Positions 27,501 through 35,975 of a stretch of 64,000 nt of DNA are shown here, piece by piece. The notes under the pieces were generated by a model, which made no database searches, was not told where the DNA came from, and saw only the letters and a list, made by a program, of their open reading frames with translations. Position 1 is the first letter of the stretch. Every line of letters begins with the position of its first letter. Made by a program: the position numbers and the translations under genes. The stretch covers positions 3,725,035-3,789,034 of the forward strand of contig NZ_CP156660.1 of assembly GCF_039851975.1 (NCBI RefSeq), given 5' to 3'. This DNA comes from Desulfoscipio sp. XC116. Lineage in GTDB: Bacteria; Bacillota; Desulfotomaculia; Desulfotomaculales; Desulfallaceae.

Positions 27501-30500
27501 CGGGCATGGCAAAGGTGAAGGTCATGGCTGCGTCATCCACCCTCGCCGCGCAGATTGCGCCGTCCGCCGCCGTCGCCTCAACGTAGTCGAGTAAATAACC
27601 ATCCTTCACCGTAAAACATAAGGTAACGGACGCGCTCTCGGCCCTGTAAGCGGCAAGCGCCGCGCCTACCGGCACTGTGTCCGCACCCAGAGTTACGCCG
27701 TTAACAGGCAACAACGGATCGCCATTCGCGGTAAATCCAGCGGCGGGACCGGTCATTTCAATCGTCAACCGGTAAAGGGCGGGATGGCTGCCGTTTGACG
27801 GCACCGGATAACTGTCACCCTGCCCCCAGTTTTCCGTACGCCCGCTCGCGTCACCATTATCCAGCAGATAGGCCACCGCGCCGGAAGCGAACTCCGCCGC
27901 TGTTTTGCTTGTGGCGTTGGCAGCGTCCACCGGCTGTGCCGCAAGGGAACTATTCAGATAATAGCTGTTCTGATTGCCGGGAAAGCCTGCGGCACTGATA
28001 ACGCCTGCATTTTGGTTGTTCACGGCGGAAACGGTTCCGTAATTGAAACAGTTTAGCGCGTAAGCGTACGCTCCGTCTTGGTTTATGCCCGTGATACCCG
28101 CCGCACGGGTGTCGTCACCCTCTCCTCCGACCGTACCCAGATTATAGCAGCGGTATAGGTGATTGAGGAGGGAAATTCTCCCCGCCACTAGTCGACCCTC
28201 CAAAAAACCGACTACTCCGCCCACATAATCGCCGCTGCTGGTGACAACACCACCAACGTCGTTATAGCACATACTGAGATAATCGCCGGAGCCGTTGAGC
28301 TCTACCGAACGCAAGTACCCGATTACACCGCCGGTGTACATTCCAACGCTGTTAACCGTTCCAGCGTTATAGAGACCGTTTACCTCAACACTGCCGAGCA
28401 GCGTGCCAGCCACACCTCCGGTGTAACTTCCGGCGCCGGAAACTGTGCCTACATTGCAGCAATTAACAGGCTGCGCATATTTATCCAGCACGCCGGCCAC
28501 ACCCCCGGTGCTTTCTCCGTCTCCAGTGACCGCGCCTGCATTGCGACAATCAGCCAACTGCGCATAATCATCCGACACCCCAACTACACCGCCGGTGTTT
28601 GCGCCGCTGCCGACACCGGTGCCTGTAACAGTTCCCGTGTCAGCGTTGCGGCAATCGTCCAGCTCGGCGTAAGTACCCAGCGTACCGGCCACACCCCCGG
28701 TGTTGCCGGCGCCCGTTACCGCACCCGCGTTACGACAGCCGGTCAGCCGCGAATAATTACCCGCCTTTCCGACTACGCCGCCGGTATCGGTGTCGCCCGC
28801 AACCGAAGCCTCCGCATCGTTGCAACAATCACTGAAGACCGGCATATTGGCCGCCGAGCCGGCCGCCGCATGGCCGGCCACGCCACCGGTACCGGCGCCG
28901 CCCGTTACCGTGCCCGCGTTATGGCAGCCGGTCAAAACCGCCGAGCCGACCAGGTAACCGGCCACTCCGCCGGTATAACTTCCGGTACCCGAGACCGTAC
29001 CGGCACCACCGTTATAGCTGCCGTTCAATGTTGCGGCCATGGACGCGCTGCCGACGATACCGCCCACTTTGTCCGTGCCGGTAACCGCACTTGCGTTGGC
29101 ACAGTTTGTAAAGCTGCCGCCCCCACCTTCACCGGCCACGCCGCCCACATTGCTTGCACCGAAAACCGCGGCTCTGTTTTCGCAATTCGTAAAACTGCCG
29201 CTGGAAGAAACGCCTGCAATACCGCCCACGTTACCGCCGCTACCGGTGACAGTGGCGACGCTAGCGCAGTTGTTAAATGTACCGTTAGAGACTTCGCCCG
29301 CTATGCCGCCCACTTTGTCGGCGCCGATAAGCACGACGCCGCCCGTGCAGTTTTCAAAAGCACTGTTCTCGGCCACGCCCGCGATGCCCCCCAGCTTAGT
29401 AGCGCCCTTGATGACACCCCGCACAGTCAGATTTTGAATGGTGGCGTCCTTAAGGTAACCAAAAAATCCTTGCATTTCACCGGAAACCTCCATATCCAGC
29501 CCGGTGATTGCAAAATATCCGTTATCCGCGTTAACACCGGCCATGAATACTCCGGTGAAAGGATGTTCCAGGGTGCCGATAGGAGTCCAGTAAGTAGCCG
29601 TTAGCTCAATGTCCGCGCCGAGGGTCACTGTTTTACCGGTAAAGTCGGCTCCCTCTTCATTAACCAACCGGGCCAGACCCCTCAATTCCGCTTCCGAAGA
29701 AATACTGAAGCTTTCGTCCGTCCCTGCTCCGTACCAGCCGGTATCGCCCTCCACCTTGATCTCTTTTGCATAGCTGATGACGATATCCCCCTCAATGCCG
29801 GTGACAGTATAGCTGCCGTGGGGCGCACCCCCGGACGTATCCTTGTACACCGTGTCGATAGGCTTAAAAGCCAAATCGTCCGCCGCGTCAAGACCGGCGG
29901 CCGCCAGGTTGATCTCCATGCCCTTGTTTGCATAGGTATAAATATCGTAAGCCTTCCAGGCCGCTCCGGCCGGTGCGGCAGGGTTTACGCTGATACCAAG
30001 GGCGTCATTCTGTACAACACTGATTTTATAAACAGCGGGATGTTCCTCACCAACAAATGCGGGGACGGGATCAACGCCCAGCTTTTGTCCCCAAACATTG
30101 CCGCGCGCTTCAGTACCGCCCTTGTCCATCGCATAGGCAAGCGCGCCGTACCGAAAATCATCCGCTTTTTTAGCGCCGGGATCGGTTCCGCTATATGAGT
30201 CATCCACCAGGTAATAACTATCGGCGATTGCCGCACCCGTTCCGCCCGCCGGCGCCAGGTCCTGCACTGCAGCGTCCCTTGTTAAATAGGAATAGCAGCC
30301 GGTGATGGAAATGTTGTCACCGGGGCTTTCGACACCACCCGCCAGGGCGCCCCGCGAGCCGTATACCGCACCGGTTACAGTACCGGCAACGTAACTGTTG
30401 CTGATGGCCACGCTGCCGCCGACCAACCCGGCGATGCCGCCAACATTGCTTTGTCCGCTCACCGTACCGGCAGAGCTGGCAACCTTATCCAGTTCCAGTT

Positions 30501-32757
30501 CGTCTTCATCGCCCGCCAGGCGACCGGCGACACCGCCCACGTTGTCATTGCCGGTGACCGCGCCAAGGTTCTCCAACACGCCAACGCCGGCTCTCTTCAC
30601 GTCGCCTTTGCCTAAACCGGCAATACCGCCCACGTTATTTGCACCGGTAATCGTACCGCTGTTGCGAACAACCCCGGCATTATTCAGATTGATACAACTC
30701 TCAACTTGACCCGCAATACCGCCCACGTTATCGCCGCCGGTGACCGCGCCAAGGTTTTCCATTGTTCCGTATTGGTTCGATATATTGGTTCCGACCCAAC
30801 CGGCTATACCGCCCACACAACCAGCGGCGCCATAAACGCTGCCACTGACCGTACCCGTATTTTTTATGACACCGTTGCTGCCAAGCGCTACATAGCCGCC
30901 CGTATAGCCCGCAATGCCGCCCACATAGCTTGTGCCGGCTATATTGCCGCTGTTGATTGCCTGATACATAAGGCCATTCAAGCCCCCGTTCAGATAACCA
31001 ACGATACCGCCCGCATAATCTCCTTCGGCAGTAACGGAACTGTTGTTTTCATAGGCCCCGTAAGGGACAAAATCACCGCCGCAAAAGCCGATGATACCGC
31101 CCACATAAGCTTCGCCGCCGACGCCGGCTTCATCGGCCCCAAGTCCGGCAACATCATTTGTGACAACAGCTTCAGTGCCTGGTTTTGAACCATAGGAATG
31201 GCTCTTGGTTCGACCAACAATGCCGCCGACGGCTTCCCGGCCCGCCACCCGGCCTGTGTTTTGCACCGTACCGTTGAATCTGGCGCTGCTCGGACCGTTG
31301 AAAGCGCCGCTCATATACCCGATGACGCCGCCAATGTTGGCGCCGGTACCGATGACCGCACCGTGGTTCTCAACGGTATTGCCGGATGGACAGTACATAT
31401 CGCGGACATTCCCCGGATCGCCCAAACAACCCAGTATACCGCCTACGTCACTGTCTCCGCTTATCGCACCGTGATTTATGATGACTTTGCCCGCATCATT
31501 GGAGTAAGAACCAAAATTTCCGCCGCATTGACCAAATATACCCCCCACATACTGCCCGCCGCTGACTGTGCCGTAGTTTGCGTAGTCGCTATTAGCCTGG
31601 GCGGATTTACAATAGCCTGCCACGCCGCCCACGTAATTTCCGCCTGAGACAAAGCCCTTCACCGCCTCGCCGCCAAAGACACAGTTAATGAGTGTGTTAG
31701 TAACGTCGGCATAGCCTACGATCCCGCCCACGTAGTCGCCGGTGCTGTAGACACTGCCGGTAACCGTTAGTTTGCTGATTCCGGCGTTTTGCGCATAGCC
31801 GAACAGACCCTGATAATTTTCCGATACCGGCCCGGCCGTGCTACCGATAGACAGACCGCTGATCACATGACCTGCCCCCTCGAAATTTCCCTTGAAGGGT
31901 TTTTCCCCAGTACCGACGGGCATCCAGGCGCCTGTCAGCGCAATATCTCCGAACAAAGTAATTGTCTTGCCGGAAAAGTCTGCGGCTTCGACCACACTAC
32001 CTGCCCCATCCCTAGCCGTACCTCTCACCAATTTGGCCAGATAACGCAGTTCAGCTTCGTTGGATATGGTAAAGGCCGTTGCCCCGGGATCGTCAAGGTA
32101 CCAGCCACTGCCATCGCCAGGGACTTCCGCCGCCCACCTGGCATAAAGCTCAATATCCGTTTCCACCGCCGCCTCAAAATCATAGGCCGTGGTTCCCGCC
32201 TCTTCCGTATACCACCCGACAAATCTGTACAAAGTGCCTCCCTCGTCATCCCTCACAGGTTGCGCTGCCGGCGGGGATACCTTCTCTCCCGCATAAACGA
32301 ATTCAGTTACGGACAACGTGCCGGAATCGCCGAAATAACCTCCGTTCCCGTAAAAGGCGACCTCGTAAACCTGCACGGTTACGGATGGCGATATGACGTC
32401 ACCATAGTAAACCTGCCGGGATACAGACGGCGAAATGATTTCATAAGCCCCGCCCCCCTCATCCGGGCCCGGTGTAACTGCCGGTTCGTAAACATGCTCC
32501 GTTACAGTTTGGGTTATATCTCCTTTTGCACCGGTTTCCCCACCTCCGACCGTTAGGCCCGGTGGAGCCGCCGGCTCATAAATATGCCCCGTCACAGTTT
32601 GACTTATCTCTTCCCGACCGACCGCGGTTCCTATTATGTCCGCAGACGGAGCCGGCAGTTCACTTGCCTGCACAGCTATCATTGACTGTGGCAGCAGCAA
32701 GGCAATACACAGCATAATGCTTAGAACAGCCTTTAATCTCCGTTTTCTCACTGTCAT
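24586..32757 (-). CDS. giant GLUG-repeat surface protein behind a cobalamin riboswitch
   Basis: A protein of 2723 residues. Signal peptide (residues 1-32), then InlB/Flg_new-type beta-grasp repeats (FVGWYTEEAGTTAYDFEA, about 175-205). Three long blocks of GLUG-type beta-helix repeats (about 285-820, 1035-1615 and 2035-2370) repeat units like VGGIAGYV or TGGVAG every 25-30 residues. Three more 'LYAGW' repeats lie between the second and third blocks (about 1800-2010). An acidic, Gly-rich linker (about 2460-2570, GDGKGDGEGIGDGDG) precedes a C-terminal membrane helix and basic tail (VLSLLILGIAGAGAVGRYRR). There is no LPxTG. It is a cell-wall-spanning rod tethered by its C-terminus. ATG 32757, directly after a leader ORF stop. 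Adhesin or ligand receptor are both possible; regulation points to corrinoids. Confidence 0.88.
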   Translation of the reverse strand: MTVRKRRLKAVLSIMLCIALLLPQSMIAVQASELPAPSADIIGTAVGREEISQTVTGHIYEPAAPPGLTVGGGETGAKGDITQTVTEHVYEPAVTPGPDEGGGAYEIISPSVSRQVYYGDVISPSVTVQVYEVAFYGNGGYFGDSGTLSVTEFVYAGEKVSPPAAQPVRDDEGGTLYRFVGWYTEEAGTTAYDFEAAVETDIELYARWAAEVPGDGSGWYLDDPGATAFTISNEAELRYLAKLVRGTARDGAGSVVEAADFSGKTITLFGDIALTGAWMPVGTGEKPFKGNFEGAGHVISGLSIGSTAGPVSENYQGLFGYAQNAGISKLTVTGSVYSTGDYVGGIVGYADVTNTLINCVFGGEAVKGFVSGGNYVGGVAGYCKSAQANSDYANYGTVSGGQYVGGIFGQCGGNFGSYSNDAGKVIINHGAISGDSDVGGILGCLGDPGNVRDMYCPSGNTVENHGAVIGTGANIGGVIGYMSGAFNGPSSARFNGTVQNTGRVAGREAVGGIVGRTKSHSYGSKPGTEAVVTNDVAGLGADEAGVGGEAYVGGIIGFCGGDFVPYGAYENNSSVTAEGDYAGGIVGYLNGGLNGLMYQAINSGNIAGTSYVGGIAGYTGGYVALGSNGVIKNTGTVSGSVYGAAGCVGGIAGWVGTNISNQYGTMENLGAVTGGDNVGGIAGQVESCINLNNAGVVRNSGTITGANNVGGIAGLGKGDVKRAGVGVLENLGAVTGNDNVGGVAGRLAGDEDELELDKVASSAGTVSGQSNVGGIAGLVGGSVAISNSYVAGTVTGAVYGSRGALAGGVESPGDNISITGCYSYLTRDAAVQDLAPAGGTGAAIADSYYLVDDSYSGTDPGAKKADDFRYGALAYAMDKGGTEARGNVWGQKLGVDPVPAFVGEEHPAVYKISVVQNDALGISVNPAAPAGAAWKAYDIYTYANKGMEINLAAAGLDAADDLAFKPIDTVYKDTSGGAPHGSYTVTGIEGDIVISYAKEIKVEGDTGWYGAGTDESFSISSEAELRGLARLVNEEGADFTGKTVTLGADIELTATYWTPIGTLEHPFTGVFMAGVNADNGYFAITGLDMEVSGEMQGFFGYLKDATIQNLTVRGVIKGATKLGGIAGVAENSAFENCTGGVVLIGADKVGGIAGEVSNGTFNNCASVATVTGSGGNVGGIAGVSSSGSFTNCENRAAVFGASNVGGVAGEGGGGSFTNCANASAVTGTDKVGGIVGSASMAATLNGSYNGGAGTVSGTGSYTGGVAGYLVGSAVLTGCHNAGTVTGGAGTGGVAGHAAAGSAANMPVFSDCCNDAEASVAGDTDTGGVVGKAGNYSRLTGCRNAGAVTGAGNTGGVAGTLGTYAELDDCRNADTGTVTGTGVGSGANTGGVVGVSDDYAQLADCRNAGAVTGDGESTGGVAGVLDKYAQPVNCCNVGTVSGAGSYTGGVAGTLLGSVEVNGLYNAGTVNSVGMYTGGVIGYLRSVELNGSGDYLSMCYNDVGGVVTSSGDYVGGVVGFLEGRLVAGRISLLNHLYRCYNLGTVGGEGDDTRAAGITGINQDGAYAYALNCFNYGTVSAVNNQNAGVISAAGFPGNQNSYYLNSSLAAQPVDAANATSKTAAEFASGAVAYLLDNGDASGRTENWGQGDSYPVPSNGSHPALYRLTIEMTGPAAGFTANGDPLLPVNGVTLGADTVPVGAALAAYRAESASVTLCFTVKDGYLLDYVEATAADGAICAARVDDAAMTFTFAMPENNDVALTAAFAEVPADLDEIFTVVFDAKGGEWPDGSALRSQQVQVGKRAAEPDEKPVYEDGALVKADFAGWYVDEGCTVPYNFTATVKEDLTLYAGWYLTDRYTVAFDAGEGGFAGGENRMEVVVNAGEAVMQPGEQPARDGYDFRGWYSDEDCLLLYDFAQPVSDDITLYAGWAVEGTCVVIFDAAGGAVTIGDDTAAVLAVIVDSGEKVTAPAAEKTAAGLHTYKLSGWLTKDNTAWNFADSVTESMTLTANWAKEPVTGYEQGTELEIADLASLEELRDNINQGVDYTGVLFTLTDNISLPADWTSIGKELPGSEDTVFAGIFNGGGHTITLNNRQMHALFGTIEAGGVVENLKIEGESVANISAGLVYTNKGIIRDCEISAKLYNCNAGIAYESFNGIFERCTIKEGSVISGGANVAGILALARYDSSESVIRDCELEPGVTVTGSGATSSNGGFGVAGICVYSCGLIEDCVNGADIHGTHPDGSMYVGGIIAQVNSAGRVTIRRCANMGNIYTTGSTAGGIAANGGNGGNLIENCYSIGSVMADGKDESSLGVGGLMGRSVSVTLANSYWYGNFIAVPEGMTDAGAISGVFDSGISVTDCYYGFKESAEEESREEAPAGKKYVTTDPYDENGATKLDGGAFPGGEAAYLLDGGVDSHREIWTQGVEEGYPILGTPSYYQVRSEITGESGGGSVFLNGQPLAYAPIDSRVNVNVEINEYENSSGESGTTYEYKLDSLTVTQKGETEDITSSMVFTLAGDAVVTATVSLKEIEEEEPPEEEEPAPDDDEENNEDEENTGGEGNGDGKGDGEGIGDGDGLGKGDGESIGEGIGDEMGEGGGDSGRGEATTADSPYELSDSSMEPDSADSADVLAPLAEADEIKGGASVDDIVSDEPDVSAEGGGGAIGESEEDEQEDEPENTANLTVFEIVKNAVRQNRLLTAVLSLLILGIAGAGAVGRYRRTTIGK

Positions 32758-32889
32758 TTAACCTTCTCCCATCAGTTTACTAATTTGCAACAATGTACAT
32801 CTTGCCGACTTCGGGGCCTGATGCACCATACCTTTGGATTTACAGCCTCTCGCAAGGATTCCGTCCCCGACCCTCCTTTTGCAATCCAT
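32758..32889 (-). CDS. 43-codon leader ORF coupled to the giant surface protein
   Basis: ATG 32889 has AAAGGAGG seven bases upstream, a stronger ribosome site than that of the giant gene. It runs 43 codons (starting MDCKRRVGDG, ending KLMGEG) to a TAA whose last base touches the ATG of the giant protein, so the two are translationally coupled. It is basic with four cysteines and has no family I know. It sits after the riboswitch terminator, so it is transcribed only on antitermination. It could be a regulatory leader peptide or merely a ribosome-loading device. Confidence 0.6.
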   Translation of the reverse strand: MDCKRRVGDGILARGCKSKGMVHQAPKSARCTLLQISKLMGEG

Positions 32890-32935
32890 TAACCAACCTC
32901 CTTTCAAAGAATCGACAGCTTATCCGCATACCCAC

Positions 32936-32974
32936 ATAAAAAACAACCCCGGCTTCCGCGGAAGCCGGGGTTGT
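32936..32974 (-). terminator. riboswitch-controlled intrinsic terminator
   Basis: A perfect 15-bp stem, ACAACCCCGGCTTCC with its complement (32943-32974), followed on the minus strand by GTTTTTTATG. It lies about 90 bases downstream of the cobalamin riboswitch and upstream of the leader ORF. It is the expected expression platform: cobalamin bound, transcription stops. Confidence 0.9.
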
Positions 32975-33065
32975 ACCTGAAAAAAAACTGGCATACAGAT
33001 ATTATTCGTAACCATTTCAGCACTTAACCTTTCCACGGAAGGTCTATAAGATGCTATCCCGCCCA

Positions 33066-33230
33066 AGGCAAGTCTCCTGACTCATGGTTCATTGCCATCC
33101 TCCCGCCTTACCGTCCCCTCCGCCGTCTTTTTAAATGACGGAGCAAAACAGTGGCATAATGGGAGCGGCTAACCATTCACAGTGGCCGGACCGTCCGGGA
33201 TTTACACCCGGTTCCCTTTTCAGCTTCGAT
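33066..33230 (-). promoter_or_regulatory. cobalamin riboswitch upstream of the GLUG surface-protein operon
   Basis: On the minus strand the conserved order is present: AAAAGGGAACCGGGTG, AAATCCCGG, GGCCACTGTGA and the B12 box GAGTCAGGAGACTTGCC (33068-33084). The peripheral arm with GACGGAGC is also visible. It controls the terminator at 32.94-32.97 kb. The genes behind it should be switched off by adenosylcobalamin. Confidence 0.93.
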
Positions 33231-33258
33231 TAAAATCAAAGCGCCTGAGCAAAAACAA
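33224..33258 (+). repeat. 35-bp direct repeat R3, left copy (island boundary)
   Basis: CTTCGATTAAAATCAAAGCG plus CCTGAGCAAAAACAA. It matches 45281-45315 in the same orientation with one mismatch (A for T at the eleventh/twelfth base). It abuts the 5' edge of the cobalamin riboswitch. Read with the right copy, it looks like an attachment site or junction duplication around a 12-kb island. Confidence 0.85.
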
Positions 33259-33436
33259 ATATTCAGTTATTACTAATTTAACATTTATTCTACATCTTAG
33301 CAATACTTTGCAAATAACGCCGTATTTCTTGTTTATTTGTTGTCTTTTAATGCGCAAATATATCAATTTATTGATTATTATATTGTTTAATGTGATCTTT
33401 TTAAAAAAATTTATAACCGAGTATTTTTTTGCCGGG

Positions 33437-33513
33437 GCATGTTCAACAGCTTTCATTGAAAACATGGATGGAATACGGATACTACTTTCCTGTTTTCATG
33501 TTCCTATGTACTA
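33437..33513. repeat. dispersed repeat R2, copy 2 (upstream of the small peptide gene)
   Basis: Aligns with 17984-18052 as described there, with an eight-base insertion. It ends 11 bases before the ATG of the 42-residue peptide gene, next to its AGAGGTG ribosome site. Confidence 0.85.
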
Positions 33514-33524
33514 GAGGTGTTTAT

Positions 33525-33653
33525 ATGAAAAAGGCTTATGAAAAGCCGGAGATTGAAATTACAACATTTGAACCGGAGGATATCTTGGCGAGTACCTTAT
33601 TGGACGGGGGCAGCGGAACCGGCGATGAATTCGGCTGGGGCGACATTCGTTAA
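33525..33653 (+). CDS. small RiPP-like precursor peptide (42 aa)
   Basis: ATG 33525 with AGAGGTG six bases upstream. The peptide opens with a KKAYEKPEIEITTFEPEDIL leader-like segment, the 'K-x-Y-x-K-P-x-(I/L)' start common to lasso-type and other Clostridial RiPP precursors. It ends in a short Gly/Ser/Asp-rich core (LLDGGSGTGDEFGWGDIR) with one Trp. The next gene is an HprK-like kinase of the type found next to such precursors. No cyclase, protease or ABC exporter is present, so this looks like the remnant of a cluster or an orphan. RiPP status is inferred from leader shape and neighbour. Confidence 0.55.
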   Translation: MKKAYEKPEIEITTFEPEDILASTLLDGGSGTGDEFGWGDIR

Positions 33654-33747
33654 GCAACATTGATGGCCCATGGCAGGTGGCGCAAACCCGCCTGTCATGT
33701 TTAGCCCATGGGTAATGCCTTATCGGGCCGGAAAGGAAGAAAATCAA

Positions 33748-34454
33748 TTGAACCACTATAAAATAGCCGATCTGACCCTGGCAATGGAAGGCGCGGGAAA
33801 AACCCTGCAAAGACTGATGAAGCCCTACGGGGCGGATACAAATGGAAAAGCGGACATCACCATGAGCATCGACCGGGAAAAAATGAGCAGGACCGGGGAG
33901 GAACATCCCCATCTATCGCCTGACCAATGGGAATACATTCAGAGGGCTATGCCTTTGCCTGCAAGTTGCTGAACTTTGACGGATTTTGCCTCCACGCCTC
34001 GGCAGTGGCGCTGGAGAACCGGGCGGTGCTGTTTTCCGGTCCCTGCGGCACGGGCAAATCCACCCATACCCATCTGTGGCGGCAATATTTTGGCAAGAAT
34101 AAGGCGGTCATCATCAATGACGACAAGCCGGTACTACGCCGGACAGAGGATATTTTCTACGTCTATGGCGCACCCTGGAGCGGGAAAAGTGCCTTGAATA
34201 CGAATATCCGTGTCCCCCTCAGTGCGGTTGTTTTTCTGAAACAGGCAAAGGAAAATCATATCCGGCGTTTGAGTAATAAGAAAGCGATACAAATGCTGTT
34301 TTATCAAAGCCAGCGTCCGGGCGGCGACAGGGACAGGATCAACAGCCTTTTAAGCCTGATTGACGCCCTGCTGCAAAGGATACCGATCTATCAATTGAAC
34401 TGTGACATCAGCTTTGGTGCGGTTAAAACCGTATATAACGAAATCTGTCATTAA
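33748..34454 (+). pseudogene. HprK-like serine kinase, frameshifted
   Basis: The N-terminal part (TTG 33748 with GAAAGGAAG upstream, HYKIADLTLAMEG onward) and the C-terminal part (SEGYAFACKLLNFDGFCLHASAV, P-loop SGPCGTGKSTHTHLW, then NDDKPVLRR) are in different frames; the switch is near 33935-33950. The joined product is an HPr-kinase-like protein of about 235 residues, as found in lasso-peptide and related RiPP clusters, where it phosphorylates the precursor. A single-base indel explains the break, so a sequencing error is possible. It supports the RiPP reading of the gene just upstream. Confidence 0.7.
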
Positions 34455-34465
34455 AGAATGGAACC

Positions 34466-34637
34466 GGGAGTCTGGTCCTATTTCCTCGTATGGCGTCTTA
34501 GTAAGTAAAATTTGATAAACAATCCGAAGAAGTAAATGTCCCAGGGCAATAAGTGCCTTTTTTCTTCCCATGCGTTTAACCCAGCGCCAATAACATGATA
34601 ACAGACGGGAATTTCTTTTTTGGATGCAGCCCATGCA
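34466..34637 (-). pseudogene. IS110-family transposase, C-terminal relic
   Basis: About 57 codons reading NSRLLSCYWRWVKRMGRKKA, then LIALGHLLLRIVYQILL and TPYEEIGPD match the C-terminal end of IS110-type transposases (KKAIVAVAHKLL..IYHIL..G..Y.ELG.D). No start and no catalytic domain; the rest is gone. Confidence 0.6.
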
Positions 34638-34667
34638 CATTCACATAGTATTGCTTAGCGTCCTTAT

Positions 34668-35208
34668 GTGCTGGACGTCATATACAAATATCTGGACTGC
34701 GGTGACCTTCATCTGGGTTTTGCCCGGGTGAAATGTGATGACTGCAACCATGAATATCTACTTCCATTTTCCTGCAAACGCCGGCACTTTTGCCCTTCCT
34801 GCCATCAAAAACGCGTGGTTGAATTTGGTGAGTTCCTGTATGGAGAGGTGCTCAAACATGTACCCCATCGCCAATGGGTCTTCAGCATTCCCAAAAGGCT
34901 TAGGCGATATTTCATATACGACCGCAGATTTTTTGGTCAAGTTGAGCCAATGCGCCTGGAAGGTTCTATCCGTCTGCCTGAAGCAAGGAGTTTCGTTGGA
35001 TGATCCTATTCCAGGCGCTGTCATAGCTGTGCAGACCTTTGGAGATTTTCTGAATTTTAATCCCCACCTGCATATTATCGCTACGGACGGCTGTTTTTAT
35101 GGAAATGGAGAATTTATGGTTGGCCCAAGGCCAATTCCTTCAGATTTAGAAGCCGCATTTCGCCTGGAAGTCTTCAAAATGCTGAAAAATCTTGTTTGCG
35201 GAGTTTAA
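34668..35208 (+). pseudogene. IS91-family transposase, truncated and frameshifted
   Basis: The zinc-binding N-terminal part is clear: YLDCGDLHLGFARVKCDDC, then CKRRHFCPSCHQKRVVEFGE and SIPKRLRRYFIYDRR. Near 34935 the frame shifts and continues as LSQCAWKVLSVCLKQ, AVIAVQTFGDFLNFNPHLH and IIATDGCFYGNGEFM, ending after FKMLKNLV. The 5' end (about 50 codons) and the C-terminal half with the catalytic tyrosine are missing. The left edge abuts the IS110 relic. Confidence 0.75.
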
Positions 35209-35615
35209 GAAATAATATAACGATGAGTAGGAATTTGAAGGGGGCTTTGCCCGCATGAATAAAGAATTCTGGAACGCTATAGATAAACTGTGAAGGAATT
35301 ATGATTCGAAGATTTAACTTATAAATTCTAATTTGTCGGAGTGTTCCATAATGTGATAAAACGAGGTCTATTTTGCTAACAGCGGCCCAGGCGGCGATCA
35401 GGGCGAAGTAAACGTTGTGGTCGAATATAGGGTATATGGCGTGGAAGGCTTGCGAAGTAATGAGTTAAGAGAATTTTAATATTACATGAGCAGAGTGCTG
35501 ACAGATGGAACTTTGACTATCAACACTCTGTTTTTATATGTAAACATCTGATTTCTGTGGTTCGGAATTTAAAAGATATGCATTATGGTACGCGCGTTAC
35601 TCTATTTTTGTTTAC
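35209..35615. other. gene debris
   Basis: Short decayed frames only. At 35255-35293 ATGAATAAAGAATTCTGG encodes MNKEFWNAIDKL then a stop, like the first residues of a Clostridial inorganic pyrophosphatase-type gene. At about 35390-35479 a frame ends in YRVYGVEGLRSNELREF. A weak inverted repeat near 35490-35535 (CAGAGTGCTGA/TCAACACTCTG) could be a terminator. No intact gene. Confidence 0.4.
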
Positions 35616-35672
35616 TTGCTTACAGATTATGCCTATACTTATGATAAGCAGTATGAAGTGGAGGGAGCATTA

Positions 35673-35975
35673 ATGTTGAAGGTCTATACTGTGGATGAAA
35701 TTAAAAATATCGCAAGTAAAATTGCTGAACGCCACGGCGTGGAGCGGATGTTCCTTTTCGGGTCGTACGCGCGCGGGGATGCCAAAACGGATAGCGATTT
35801 GGATTTTCGTATTGATAAAGGACAAATACGCGGATTATTTGCTCTTGGTGGCCTTTATGCCGATCTCGAAGATGCTTTTGGCATACACGTTGACTTGCTT
35901 ACTACTGATAGCTTAGATGAGTCTTTTAGAAAAGAGATTGAGTCTGAGGAAGTGCTGATATATGGACAGGGCTAA
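35673..35975 (+). CDS. mntA: MntA-type nucleotidyltransferase antitoxin
   Basis: A 100-residue minimal nucleotidyltransferase. The GSYARGDAKTDSDLDFRID motif (GS-x10-DxD, near residue 30) and a third acidic residue in HVDLL are intact. MntA proteins AMPylate and silence their HEPN toxin HepT. ATG 35673 is chosen because GGAGGGAG is eight bases upstream. The gene overlaps the following hepT-like frame by 14 bases, the usual arrangement. Its partner is truncated, so this antitoxin may be left over. Confidence 0.85.
   Translation: MLKVYTVDEIKNIASKIAERHGVERMFLFGSYARGDAKTDSDLDFRIDKGQIRGLFALGGLYADLEDAFGIHVDLLTTDSLDESFRKEIESEEVLIYGQG

Noticed and set aside
25400-32500. Periodic DNA repeats in the giant gene, looking at first like a repeat array
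   Set aside because: They are codon-level repeats of GLUG protein units in one open frame, not CRISPR or satellite DNA; the plus-strand frames there are shadows.
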